A stretch of 64,000 nt of DNA from Sulfurovum sp. (lineage in GTDB: Bacteria; Campylobacterota; Campylobacteria; Campylobacterales; Sulfurovaceae): positions 62,001-126,000 of the forward strand of contig JAUZSE010000006.1 in the NCBI GenBank assembly GCA_030949725.1. Reading direction: 5' to 3'. The position numbers were made by a program, and so were the translations under genes. Every line of letters starts with the position of its first letter. Position 1 is the first letter of the stretch. Shown in pieces: positions 50,303-60,064 of the stretch. The notes below the pieces were generated by a model that saw only the letters and a list, made by a program, of their open reading frames with translations, did not search any database and was not told where the DNA came from.

Positions 50303-51640
50303 TTATCTAAAAAAACCTTTTTTCTTTTTATTGATACGGTCAAAATGTATTTTTGCTCTTTTTATGCCAAATTCCATAGCATCTTTATATAGATGTTCGG
50401 CTCTCTTTTTGTCTTTTTTTGTACCTATACCCTTTTCATATAACTGACCCAAGTCACAAAGTGCCTCAGGGTAGTCATTCATAGCAAGGGTATTAAAAAT
50501 TGTAAATGCTTGAGCTATGTTTTGTGTGAACAAAGTACCTTTGTATACTTCTCTAGCTAAAATGAATTGTGCAAAGGCTGATTCCGTGGAGGCACATACA
50601 AGTACCAATTGCGTTGCTTCTCTAAACTGCTTGTCTTGTATTAATTCTCTGACATAGTCTAAAGTTTCTTCTATCTCTTTTTCTTTGTAGTGCTCTTGAG
50701 CAATTTTTGCTAATAGTATGGAGGAGGAAGTGAATGGTATACAGCTATTGTAAACAGACAAATATTCCGTGTTCATGTTTTTGAATTTTTGTACTACGTA
50801 CGGCATGGGTTTGTATTCGATTGGGCTTATATAGCCTGTGAGACTACTGGATGGTAAAATTTCTTTGAGTGGTTCTTCGTTTTCGGGGAATATACTTGGA
50901 CTCACGACACTCTCAGGCATAATTATTTTTTCAACATGTTTATCTTTAATCACTTTTTCTTTTTTCTTTTCATTTCTTTTTTCATTTCTTTTTTCATTTA
51001 AAGGTATTTCCTTAATGTCAAAAAAAGTATCTTTAGTTATATCCGATTTAGGGTTTTCTTTTTTAGTTGATTGCTCTTGTGGAGCAAAAAAGCTATCTTC
51101 TTTGTTAGGTTTGTTGGAACTGATGTCTATATGGATATTATCGTTCAGTACATCGTCTGCATTTATATTGAGTAGAGAATCAAAAGCACTTAGATCCGAA
51201 GGTTTTATTCTTTTAGCAACTTTAGGTACGATTTTATTTTCGACAACAGGAACAATACTGAGAAAATCATGGATGTTTATATCTTCAATACCTTTACTTG
51301 TATGACTTTCTTTGGGTGGAAATTTACTAGTAGGAAGCTTGAGATTATCAGTGATATAATCATTGATGTCTATTTCTACATTTTTTTCATTGTTATCTGG
51401 AGTGATAAAAAGTTGAAATTCATCTATCGTTGACTGTGCTTCTTGTGGGTATGCTTTCTCTGGGGCTGTCTCTTGTGGAACTGTCTTTTTTTTGTTCTGA
51501 GCACTTCTTTGAAGTATATCTTGTGTAGGTGTTTCTATATAAGTAGTAATCAGTCTTTGTGCCTGTGCATAGCTTTCTGCACGAAGTAAGGTAATAATAT
51601 TTTGAATTTTCTCATCAGTTTTTAAGAAACCTAATTTCAA
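50303..51640 (-). CDS. Large low-complexity protein with C-terminal Sel1-like repeats
   Basis: 445 residues. Residues ~40-280 are acidic/Lys-rich and apparently disordered, with a striking NEKRNEKRNEKKKEKVIKD segment. The C-terminus has TPR/Sel1-like repeats (FTIFNTLAMNDYPEALCDLG, QLYEKGIGTKKDKKRAEHLY) typical of protein-protein scaffolds. The TTG start at 51640 is doubtful: the frame stays open further upstream (…STINQTKKRLSIIK…) to about 51725, where no ATG is seen. No signal peptide. Function unknown. Confidence 0.65.
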   Translation of the reverse strand: MKLGFLKTDEKIQNIITLLRAESYAQAQRLITTYIETPTQDILQRSAQNKKKTVPQETAPEKAYPQEAQSTIDEFQLFITPDNNEKNVEIDINDYITDNLKLPTSKFPPKESHTSKGIEDINIHDFLSIVPVVENKIVPKVAKRIKPSDLSAFDSLLNINADDVLNDNIHIDISSNKPNKEDSFFAPQEQSTKKENPKSDITKDTFFDIKEIPLNEKRNEKRNEKKKEKVIKDKHVEKIIMPESVVSPSIFPENEEPLKEILPSSSLTGYISPIEYKPMPYVVQKFKNMNTEYLSVYNSCIPFTSSSILLAKIAQEHYKEKEIEETLDYVRELIQDKQFREATQLVLVCASTESAFAQFILAREVYKGTLFTQNIAQAFTIFNTLAMNDYPEALCDLGQLYEKGIGTKKDKKRAEHLYKDAMEFGIKRAKIHFDRINKKKKGFFR

Positions 51641-51794
51641 AATCTGAAGTTGAATGGTTTCAATGTCAGTGATTGAAATGGCAATCTTGATGATACTTAA
51701 TCTTTTTTTAGTTTGATTGATAGTGCTATCCTATGTAAAAATTTATGGGAAATATTAACCAATAGTATAACAAAATTATGCTTTATTATATAGC

Positions 51795-52370
51795 TTAAAG
51801 ATTTGCGGACAATGCCAATAGTCTGCATGAGTTCTCTAAGATAGAAATCTTTTTTGCCATCTCTGTAATGTCTCTGTCATAAGAGATAAGACCAAAGCCT
51901 TTAATGAGAAGCAGGTGGCTGTCATGTTTTTGAAAGAAATGAGGTATTTCATGGGGGGCACGTTCTAACCAATCATCCATATTTTTAGGATCATAGACGA
52001 TAATATCACCTAAGATTTTTTTCCCATAGTAGTCTTGTGGAGATACTTTTCCATGTTTGAGAGAATAGGCTGTTGCATAGGGAGGCATAGTGTATGAGAT
52101 GTATTTTGCACTAGGAATATGTTCATAAATGTTTTCATGAATATGTACATCAGGATTTGCCATACTCCAGCGATAATCTCTTTTTTGACGATCAAGTTTT
52201 ACCAGTGACTCTTCTGTGACTTCATCTAAGATAGTATCTTTGGAATTAATGATAAATCCACTGCTACTTATGCGTGCAGAGATGGATCCATGATATACGC
52301 TAAAGAAGTTTTTATTGAACAGGGAGAGCGAAACATGTTTGATGTCTTCTATGAGATGTTTATCAACCAT
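51795..52370 (-). CDS. Class II aldolase/adducin-like protein lacking zinc ligands
   Basis: 191 residues of class II aldolase fold: FFSVYHGSISARISSSGFII (phosphate/Gly-rich start), EESLVKLD, then PDVHIHENIYEHIPSAKYIS. Where active enzymes carry the His-x-His metal pair (HTHPPYATA) this reads YTMPPYATAYSLKHG, and the later His region reads LLLIKGFGLISYDRDI with no His. The zinc site is therefore missing, so a non-catalytic or altered role is likely. It is transcribed divergently from rsmH. Confidence 0.75.
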   Translation of the reverse strand: MVDKHLIEDIKHVSLSLFNKNFFSVYHGSISARISSSGFIINSKDTILDEVTEESLVKLDRQKRDYRWSMANPDVHIHENIYEHIPSAKYISYTMPPYATAYSLKHGKVSPQDYYGKKILGDIIVYDPKNMDDWLERAPHEIPHFFQKHDSHLLLIKGFGLISYDRDITEMAKKISILENSCRLLALSANL

Positions 52371-52443
52371 TATAGAACCTTTTTCATCTAAATTTCGCTA
52401 TTATAACATTGATAATTAAAATAGTACCTACAAAAGGATTTAG

Positions 52444-53382
52444 ATGCAAATACCTCATATACCAGTACTGTTAGACGAAGTGTTGGAAAGTTTTAAAGAT
52501 ACAGGTGATGGCTATTTTGTAGACTGTACACTTGGATATGCGGGGCATAGCTCTGAAATGTTGGCAAAATATGAGAACTTACAGCATATAGGGATAGACC
52601 GTGATGAAGAAGCCTTGGCATTTTCTAAAACGCGTTTAGAGCCTTTTAAAGATAGAAGTATTTTATATAAAGGTACTTTTGCCACAGTATTTCCTACTTT
52701 ACAAGAAGCACCCGTGATGGCTGTTTTGGCAGACTTTGGTGTCTCTTCTTTGCAACTTGACAAAAAGGAGCGAGGTTTTTCTTTTACTTCTGAGACCTTA
52801 GATATGCGGATGGATGCGTCTTCAGAATTTTCAGCCTATGAAGTGGTCAATACCTACTCTAAAGAGAAACTAGAGTATATCTTTGATACTTATGGGGAAG
52901 TACGTTCTTATAAGAAATTGGCAGGAGCAGTGATAGAAGCTAGAATTGAAGCACCCATAAAGAGTGCAAAAGTCTTGGCAGAGATCGCAAAAATAGTGAT
53001 ACCCACTGGAGCAAAGATACACCCTGCGACTTTGATGTTTCAAGCCATACGCATAGAAGTAAACAATGAATTAGGAGAGATAGAAGGATTACTGGATGCT
53101 TTGGAGAAGAAGCATACAAAAAATGAAGTGCTTTCACTCATCTCTTTTCACTCTTTAGAAGACCGTCTTGTCAAAAACCGTTTTAAAAAATGGGCAAAGG
53201 CTTGTATCTGTGAGCCTCAAGCGATGCGTTGTACTTGTGGAAAAAACCATGCTTTAGGCAAAGCTTTTTCTTCTAAACCTGTGACTGCAAGTAAAGAAGA
53301 ACTGAAGAACAATCCTCGGAGCAGGTCGGCAAAAATGAGAAGTTTTAGATTTAGCAAAAATAGTGATGATTATGGCAATTAA
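52444..53382 (+). CDS. rsmH: 16S rRNA (cytosine-1402-N4) methyltransferase
   Basis: 312 residues. IPVLLDEVLESFKDTGDGYF, VDCTLGYAGHSSEML (SAM site), VLADFGVSSLQLDKKERGFS and VLSLISFHSLEDRLVKNRFK are diagnostic of MraW/RsmH. The C-terminus RSAKMRSFRF is normal. It overlaps the ftsL-like gene by ~20 bp. Confidence 0.96.
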   Translation: MQIPHIPVLLDEVLESFKDTGDGYFVDCTLGYAGHSSEMLAKYENLQHIGIDRDEEALAFSKTRLEPFKDRSILYKGTFATVFPTLQEAPVMAVLADFGVSSLQLDKKERGFSFTSETLDMRMDASSEFSAYEVVNTYSKEKLEYIFDTYGEVRSYKKLAGAVIEARIEAPIKSAKVLAEIAKIVIPTGAKIHPATLMFQAIRIEVNNELGEIEGLLDALEKKHTKNEVLSLISFHSLEDRLVKNRFKKWAKACICEPQAMRCTCGKNHALGKAFSSKPVTASKEELKNNPRSRSAKMRSFRFSKNSDDYGN

Positions 53383-53653
53383 TAAAAAAACCCAAAAGAA
53401 AAAAAATGAAGCCAATGGTATCACTTTTGGGATGGTGATGGTTATTTTTATTGCTGTAGGCATAGTATTGACTTTGACTACAATCAAAATATATTTCTCC
53501 AATCAAATTTATTATGAAAGTAAAGTGGTTAATAAGATGAAAAGAGAAGTCTCCGCACTCAAGGCAGAAAAAGTGATACTAGAACAAAGTGTAGAAGCCC
53601 TAAAATTTAAAAATAGAGTGACAGATACTATCTTCGCTATAAGTGGAGAGTAA
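53363..53653 (+). CDS. FtsL-like cell-division protein
   Basis: 96 residues. A short basic N-terminus (NKKTQKKKNEAN), one membrane helix (FGMVMVIFIAVGIVLTLTTI) and a periplasmic leucine-zipper-like coil (NKMKREVSALKAEKVILEQS): the FtsL/DivIC plan. Its place directly after rsmH, where ftsL sits in many division clusters, supports the call; sequence alone does not prove it. The start may be any of the Met codons at 53363-53372. Confidence 0.65.
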   Translation: MMIMAINKKTQKKKNEANGITFGMVMVIFIAVGIVLTLTTIKIYFSNQIYYESKVVNKMKREVSALKAEKVILEQSVEALKFKNRVTDTIFAISGE

Positions 53654-53657
53654 AAGC

Positions 53658-56600
53658 ATGATTCGTAGTATTATCCGTTTTGCCGTAGATAAACCCATCA
53701 TCAACCATATTTTGATGGTGTTTATGTTAGTACTTTCCATCTTGGCGTATCAAAATATCGCCAAAGAAATCTTTCCTCCTTCTACACTAGATATGATCTC
53801 TGTGCAAGGTGGATATGTAGGAACAAGCGCAGATGTACTGGACAAGATGGTTGTCTCTAGCATCGAAGATGAGCTTAAAAGTCTATCTGAAATAGATACA
53901 ATTTATACCAGTATCCAAAATGGAAGTTTTATCATCAATGCAGATATTAAGACGGGGAACGACACACAACTCGTACTCTCCGATGTGAAAGACATCATCG
54001 CAAAAACTAGACGGGATCTTCCTTCTGATATGGATGAACCTTTGGCACGTATTGTTGTACACGAATATCCGCTTTTACTCGTAGCAGTTTCAGGTGATGT
54101 GAGCAAAAAATCACTCATAGAAGCAGCAGATGACCTCAAAAGTAAACTGGCACTCATCAATGATCTTAGTAGCATAGAGATACGTGGGGATACAGATGAA
54201 GAGGTTGTACTCAAACTGGATCAAAAAAAGTTAGATGCTTATGGGCTGGATAAAGCTTCGGTCTATAAGGCGATCTCCAATATATCGAGTATATTCCCTG
54301 CGGGTACACTGGATGGACAGGGAGATCATCTTTATATTTCGACGATCAATGGGGAAAAAAGTGCAGAGTCTTTGGGACAGATACTTTTAAGTGTGGGAGG
54401 CAAACGGGTACGTTTATCTGATGTGGCTGAAGTCTATTATGGTTTGGGAGACCCTGTACAAATATCACACTATAATGGCAAACAAAACATTTCTTTAAAT
54501 ATCAATAAGAGCAAAGAGGGAAATGCGATTGCCTTGAGTAAAAAGATACGTGCGGTGCTTTCAAAATTTAATGAAAAGTATGAAAATGTTAGCGTTCAAA
54601 GCCTATACAGATACTTCTATATGGATCAAAAATCGTTTGAACTTAGTCTCTTCAAATATTTTGTTTGGGCTCATTTTGGTTTTTATAGCACTTGTATTAT
54701 CGGTCAATATGCGTATCGCTTGGGTGGTTGCCATAGGGATACCTGCAAGCTTTATGATCACATTGGTTGTGATGGAGATGATAGGGTACAGTTTAAATAT
54801 GCTGACACTGCTCGGTGCGCTCATAGCCCTTGGTATGTTGGTGGATGAAGCCATTGTTGTGGCAGAAAATATTTATAGACATATGGAAATGGGTAAAACA
54901 CCCAGAGATGCTGCCATTGATGGAGCGGTGGAAATGTTCCCTGCTGTTTTGACTGCTACTTTGACGACGGTATTTGCATTTTTACCTCTGCTGATGATGA
55001 GTGGAAAGATGGGGATGTTTATGCAGGTTTTACCTGTGATGATCACTGTATTGCTTTTGAGTTCTTTGTTTGAAGCATTTTACTTTTTACCTTTACACTC
55101 CAAAGAGTTTTTTTCTATGGGTAGCTTTAAAAAAGAGAAACATGATGAAAGTTTTTGGAAAGACTGGATCCTTTGGTATGATGGTTTTCTTGCTAAACTT
55201 TTAACGCATAAAAAACGTTCACTGTTCCTCATCGTGACATCTATAGTTCTGGGTACTGTAGCCATAGGATCTATTACCAAGTTTCAGCTCTTCCCAGAGT
55301 TTGATGCACAGCAGGTGTATATGAACGGAAAGATAGACATTAACAATGATTTGAGTGAAACAGAGGTCTATGTTACAGAAATAGAAAAAGAATTGTTAGA
55401 CTTTTTAAAAGATGAAGAGATGGACTCTGTCACTTCTGTTATAGGGTTTAAATTTAACAAAGACCAAAGTTTTGAGGTGGGAGAAAACCTCTTTCAAATT
55501 TTTATTAATTTACATGAAAAAGCACCAGAAAACTTTTTCGATACCTATATCAACCCTATATTTTCTTTAGAATATGATGGTAGTGATATGATAAGACAGA
55601 GAAATTCTCAAGAGATAGCTAAAGAGATAGAAACACGTATAGTAAAAAAGTTTAAAAACCAAATGGTCAATGGTAAAAAACTTTATGAAGAGTTTAATGT
55701 CTATGTACAACAAGCAGGTATCGTAGGCAATGATATAGAGATAGGTTTTGAGCATGAGAACAGAAAAATGATACTGGGTGCGATGAAGAGAGTAGAGGAG
55801 AAGTTAAAAGAGATTAATGGGGTCGAAGACATTAGCGACAATGCCAATGAAGGGGAACGTGAACTGAAGTTACGAGTCAATGCGTATGGTCAGCAGTTGG
55901 GCTTCAGTGAAGGGTATATTACCTCCGTGCTTAAAGGTGCTTTTATGAAAGCTGAGTATGCAAAAATGTTCAATACCAAAGGTTTGGTCAGAGTCAAAAT
56001 AGAAGATGTCTATAAAGAAGATGCTTCTGCTATAGGTGCATTCAAATTGACTACGCCAGACGGGCAGCAGGTGGTTAGACTTTCTGATGTTTGTGATTTT
56101 ATCTATCAAAAAAGTTTTGTTAAGATCTTTAAAGAAGATGGAGAAAGAGTGCGTTCTTTGTTTGCCAGAGTAGAGAAGAAAGTAATCACCGCGGTTGAAG
56201 TGATGGATCAGTTGGATCCACTGCTTGATACACTACGCAAAGAGGGGATAAAGTTGATCATTAAGGGAGAAGAGAAAGAAAATGCCAAATTAAAGAAAGA
56301 GATGGGTGAAGCTTTGCTAATCGCTGTTTTTCTCATCTTTATCACTTTAGTATGGATGTTCAACTCTTTGGTTTTACCGCTTATCATACTCACGACCATA
56401 CCACTTTCTCTGTTTGGTGCGCTTGTGGGAAGCAAACTGATGGGTATACATATGACGATGCCTGGGATGATGGGAGTCATAGGTCTAGCAGGGGTTGTGG
56501 TGAATGATGGACTCATCATGCTTGACTTTATCAAAGGAAGTAAAACCTATGCGGAAATGACACAAAAAGCAGGGATGAGGCTTCGTCCTATACTGCTGAC

Positions 56601-56772
56601 CTCTGTGACTACGGTACTAGGCTTGTCATCGCTCATGTTCTTTGCTTCAGGGCAGGCACTCATCTTGCAACCTATGGCGATCAGTCTTGGCTTTGGTATT
56701 GCTTGGGCAACGGTGCTCAATCTTTATTATGTGCCTTTGATGTATGCGGTGATTTATAAGGTAAAGTATTAA
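53658..56772 (+). CDS. RND-family efflux transporter, inner-membrane subunit (frameshifted)
   Basis: About 1037 residues of the AcrB/HAE group. ATG 53658 with GGAGAG upstream is preferred over GTG 53643. N-terminal helix (FAVDKPIINHILMVFMLVLS), porter domains (IRGDTDEEVVLKLDQKKLDA), and the proton-relay helix GMLVDEAIVVAENIYRHME, with Asp-Glu where AcrB has Asp-Asp. The C-terminal half repeats the plan (GVIGLAGVVVNDGLIMLDFI). One frame break at ~54600 (SVQSLY / AYTDTSIWIKNRLNLVSS). No periplasmic adaptor or TolC gene adjoins it, which is unusual for a tripartite pump. Confidence 0.88.
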
Positions 56773-57625
56773 ACTATTTTAGTGAGACTATTCATTCCTA
56801 GTAACTGTTCCATACTGACATCATCTCCAAACTCTTTGAAGAGTTGAGAAATTCGCTTAAGTTGAATGTCTGAACGTTTCAAATAAGGGTTGTTGTCCAC
56901 AAATTTCCAAAGGGGTTCTGGATTTTTACATAATTCTTTGAGGTAGTAGGTTGTGACTTGACCCATAGTTCTCTCTGTTTTTTTTTTATAGCAATTAATA
57001 AATCTTCTTTTTTGATGACAAATGGAAATCTTACTCCATAATAATCTACGGAATCCCCTATTGACTTAAAGGCAACATGTTGCCTTTTTAAAATAAGATG
57101 TAGAGAACGTTCCATAATAGCAAAAATTCTAGAATAATGATAGAGAAAAAAGTTGACTCTTGTTGCGGTCATAAGCGCCATAGATAGAAGGTTTCTTAAT
57201 TGAGGCATAGGAAAATATGTATGTTCTGGAATGTTTTTGATGAGAGCCAAACGAGAGATTTCACAGATAGGTAAAGTTTTTGTTAAATGTTCTATACCTT
57301 TAACTTTACCGTCTCTTTGCATAGGTATTATTTGAATCGGAGTATGTTCATTGATGAAAATAACCCTGATTGATCCAACATATTTTTTTGTTGCCCTATG
57401 TTGCAAAAGATAGATAAATGATTGTTTATCATATTTATTTATGAGAAAATTTCGGGATTCTAATTCTGTCAAAGACATCTTCAGTCTGGAGACAAAAACT
57501 TCTGCACGTATATCCTTGACTGCCTGCAATTGTTCGGGTGTGCTGGCAAGGATAATTGAATATTCTTCCGTTAAGAGGTGAAAAGCTTGTTTAAGCACTA
57601 ATAATCCTTTATGATAACTATACAA
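56769..57625 (-). CDS. GNAT N-acyltransferase of the FeeM / AHL-synthase-like, exosortase-associated family (frameshifted)
   Basis: About 285 residues. EEYSIILASTPEQLQAVKDI then RAEVFVSRL is the N-terminus typical of these autoinducer-synthase-like GNATs. TKKYVGSIRVIFINEHTPIQ, CEISRLALIKNIPE and a terminal SIGDSVDYYGVRFPFVI follow the pattern of the PEP-CTERM/exosortase-associated acyltransferases. They transfer long acyl chains from acyl-ACP to amino-acid-like acceptors. One frame break lies at the T run ~56978-56986 (KKKQREL / MGQVTTYYLKEL). No exosortase gene is in the window. It is convergent with the RND gene. Confidence 0.65.
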
Positions 57626-57721
57626 AATTATAGAACCTTATCATAAGGGGAATTAGACTCAGTTAAATACTTATAAATTTAGATATTATTTTAATAGGAA
57701 TTTTATAGCTAGGATAAACAT

Positions 57722-59615
57722 ATGGGATATTCTTTTAGACAAAACAAGATACAAAAAAGTTTAACGATTATATGGATGCTTTCATTAACAATGATTCATT
57801 CAGAGGACGTTAGTAGTAACTTAGAAGAATATAATCAAAAAAATGCTTTAAGTCAAAAAACGATTGATGAGAATAAAGGACATTTGGTTCTTTTTACTAG
57901 AGAGAAACTAGAAAAAATGCATGCAAAGACACTTAAAGATGTGTTTGAAACCACACCTATAATTTACTATAATGAAAATAGGTATGCTATGCCAGATCCT
58001 TTCACATCGGGGGCATTTGAAGCCTATAAAAGTAATTTTGTCCGTCTTTATATAGATGGTGTTGAGATCACGCAGGGATGGATGGGTAGCGGACTCATGC
58101 TCTATGGAGATATTAACATAGATTTTGTAGATCATATAGAATTTTATTATATGACTCCTTCTTTTGAAACATCTGTAGAACCAGCATACTTAACAGTCTT
58201 TCTTTACTCTAAAGATCCAAAACGTGATAGTGGGGGGAAACTGGCTCTTAGAGGGGGAAGTAGAGGGTACAATTCGCAAAGCATTAGTTATGGTGAACAA
58301 AAAGAAGATCTAGCCTATATGATTAATTTTTCTCATACTGATGATCAAAGGGAAACTATAGCTAATGGGACTACTACTCCGCTTAGTAGAGATTTTGAAC
58401 GTACACAACTCTTTTCCTATATTAAAACTGAAGATCAAATTTTTCATTTACAGGTTATGAAAAAAAATACAGATAGCCTTGCAGGTATGAGTTTGGATGC
58501 TACTCCTTTAGAGTCTAAGATAAATTATCTCAATGTACATATGGATTATGGGATTGAATTGAGTGAACATTGGAGAGCGCAGATCGTCTTATGATTGGCT
58601 TAAAACAGATATGAAACAGGCTGATGAATTTCCTTTGGCTTGGGCAGATGCTTTGGGCTCAAATATTTTTAATGCCCAGTATAAAAACAGTACCTACACA
58701 GCAGAACTAACGTATACAGAAACTATAGGAAAACATCATCTTACGTCTGGAATCAAGGGGAGGTACAAGACGCTTAATTCTTTTGAAAATAATGGACAAG
58801 ATGCTTTGTTTACTCCTTTTACAGAAGAACAGATAGGATCTGTATTTTTTCAAGACCAATATGCATTAAGTACGCAAGAACTTCTAACCTTTGGTATATC
58901 TCATAATCATATTTCACGAAATGGAGGGGTAGAAGATGACTCTCTTTTACAATTGCGTTTAGGATATATCTACAGCAGTGAGCATTGGAGCTATAAAGCA
59001 TATCTTTATCGTAGCCAGTTTGCTTTAGAACCTTTTGCACGCTATTTAGATCTCTCAAGTTTCAAAAATACGAAACCACAAACAACCATAGGTATAACTC
59101 AAGAAATTGTATATACTAATAATAAACAACGTATACGATTATTTTTACACACTATGGAAGATCAAGATAGTTTATTTCAAGATAAGGTTAGTGGCTTGGG
59201 AGAAGATACAAAATATTTTACTACAATTTTTAATTATGATTATAATTTTAATGTAGATAATAAAATGAATTTACAGTTTTATTATGCTAATTACAAAGAT
59301 ATTTTGAATGTAGAGAAACTTGAAGATATTAGTGGATATTTTAGTTTTGTAAATAGCTATGAAAATTTTGATTTTTACAATGGTGTTGTATGGCATCGAA
59401 ACAGTTTAGACTGTAAAAATTATTTTGATTGGACATCTTCTATTTCCTTAAATATCCATGAAAATCTTACATTTACATTGAAGGGAGATAATCTCTTAAA
59501 TAAAGCAAAAAAAACGAATCAATTTACGATAAACCCCATAAATGGTCAATTAGATGCTTTAGAGATTTCTCCCATAGATCAACGAATTACAATTGAATTA
59601 GAGTATATGTTTTGA
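57722..59615 (+). CDS. TonB-dependent outer-membrane receptor (frameshifted)
   Basis: About 630 residues when repaired. Signal sequence-like start, then a plug domain (LVLFTREKLEKMHAKTLKDV, VRLYIDGVEITQGWMGSG, INIDFVDHIEFYYMTPSFET) and a beta-barrel of alternating strands ending ...ISPIDQRITIELEYMF with terminal Phe. The frame breaks at ~58590. Substrate unknown; the plug is short and no clear TonB box is seen. Its stop overlaps the next gene (TTGA), and three overlapping genes run to 61952, so the receptor probably feeds a signalling module. Confidence 0.75.
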
Positions 59616-60064
59616 AAAAATATATTATCCTCTTTCTTTTTTTCTATAGTGGACTTTATGCTTTAGAAAGAGAGAGTACACTTAAAATGTATCATGGTAT
59701 ATTTTCTGCTCTGTCATCAAAAACAATGACTTCTGTCTATACAACTGATAAGGAATATAGAAATGTATTTAGGACTTCCAAAAGAATATTTTTGGCAAAA
59801 AAGCTTGAAAAGGCGGATATTATTTTGATTACAAATAAATCAACACTTCAGAGGATTATAAGAAAAATAAAAGTAAACCAAACTACACAAAATTCTATTT
59901 TATTTGTGACTGACTATCATTTTTTAAAATATTCAGAAGATATTGTTGGTGCATTTTACTGGAGGAAAGGAAGGTCCCAGTTACTCTTTGTAGAAAAGAG
60001 ATTAAAACAGCAAGGGATTCAACTTTCTAAAGCATATCAAAATTTTATGATTGATGAATTATGA
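59612..60064 (+). CDS. Small periplasmic protein, YfiR-like by layout
   Basis: 150 residues with a signal peptide (KKYIILFLFFYSGLYA). TTG start overlapping the receptor stop. The mature domain alternates helices and strands (KADIILITNKSTLQRIIRKI, NSILFVTDYHFLKYSEDIVG, AFYWRKGRSQLLFVEKRLKQ, then GIQLSKAYQNFM), like a periplasmic-binding half-domain. It precedes a membrane c-di-GMP protein by a 4-bp overlap, the same arrangement as periplasmic regulators such as YfiR with YfiN. Homology to YfiR is not demonstrated. Confidence 0.65.
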   Translation: MKKYIILFLFFYSGLYALERESTLKMYHGIFSALSSKTMTSVYTTDKEYRNVFRTSKRIFLAKKLEKADIILITNKSTLQRIIRKIKVNQTTQNSILFVTDYHFLKYSEDIVGAFYWRKGRSQLLFVEKRLKQQGIQLSKAYQNFMIDEL

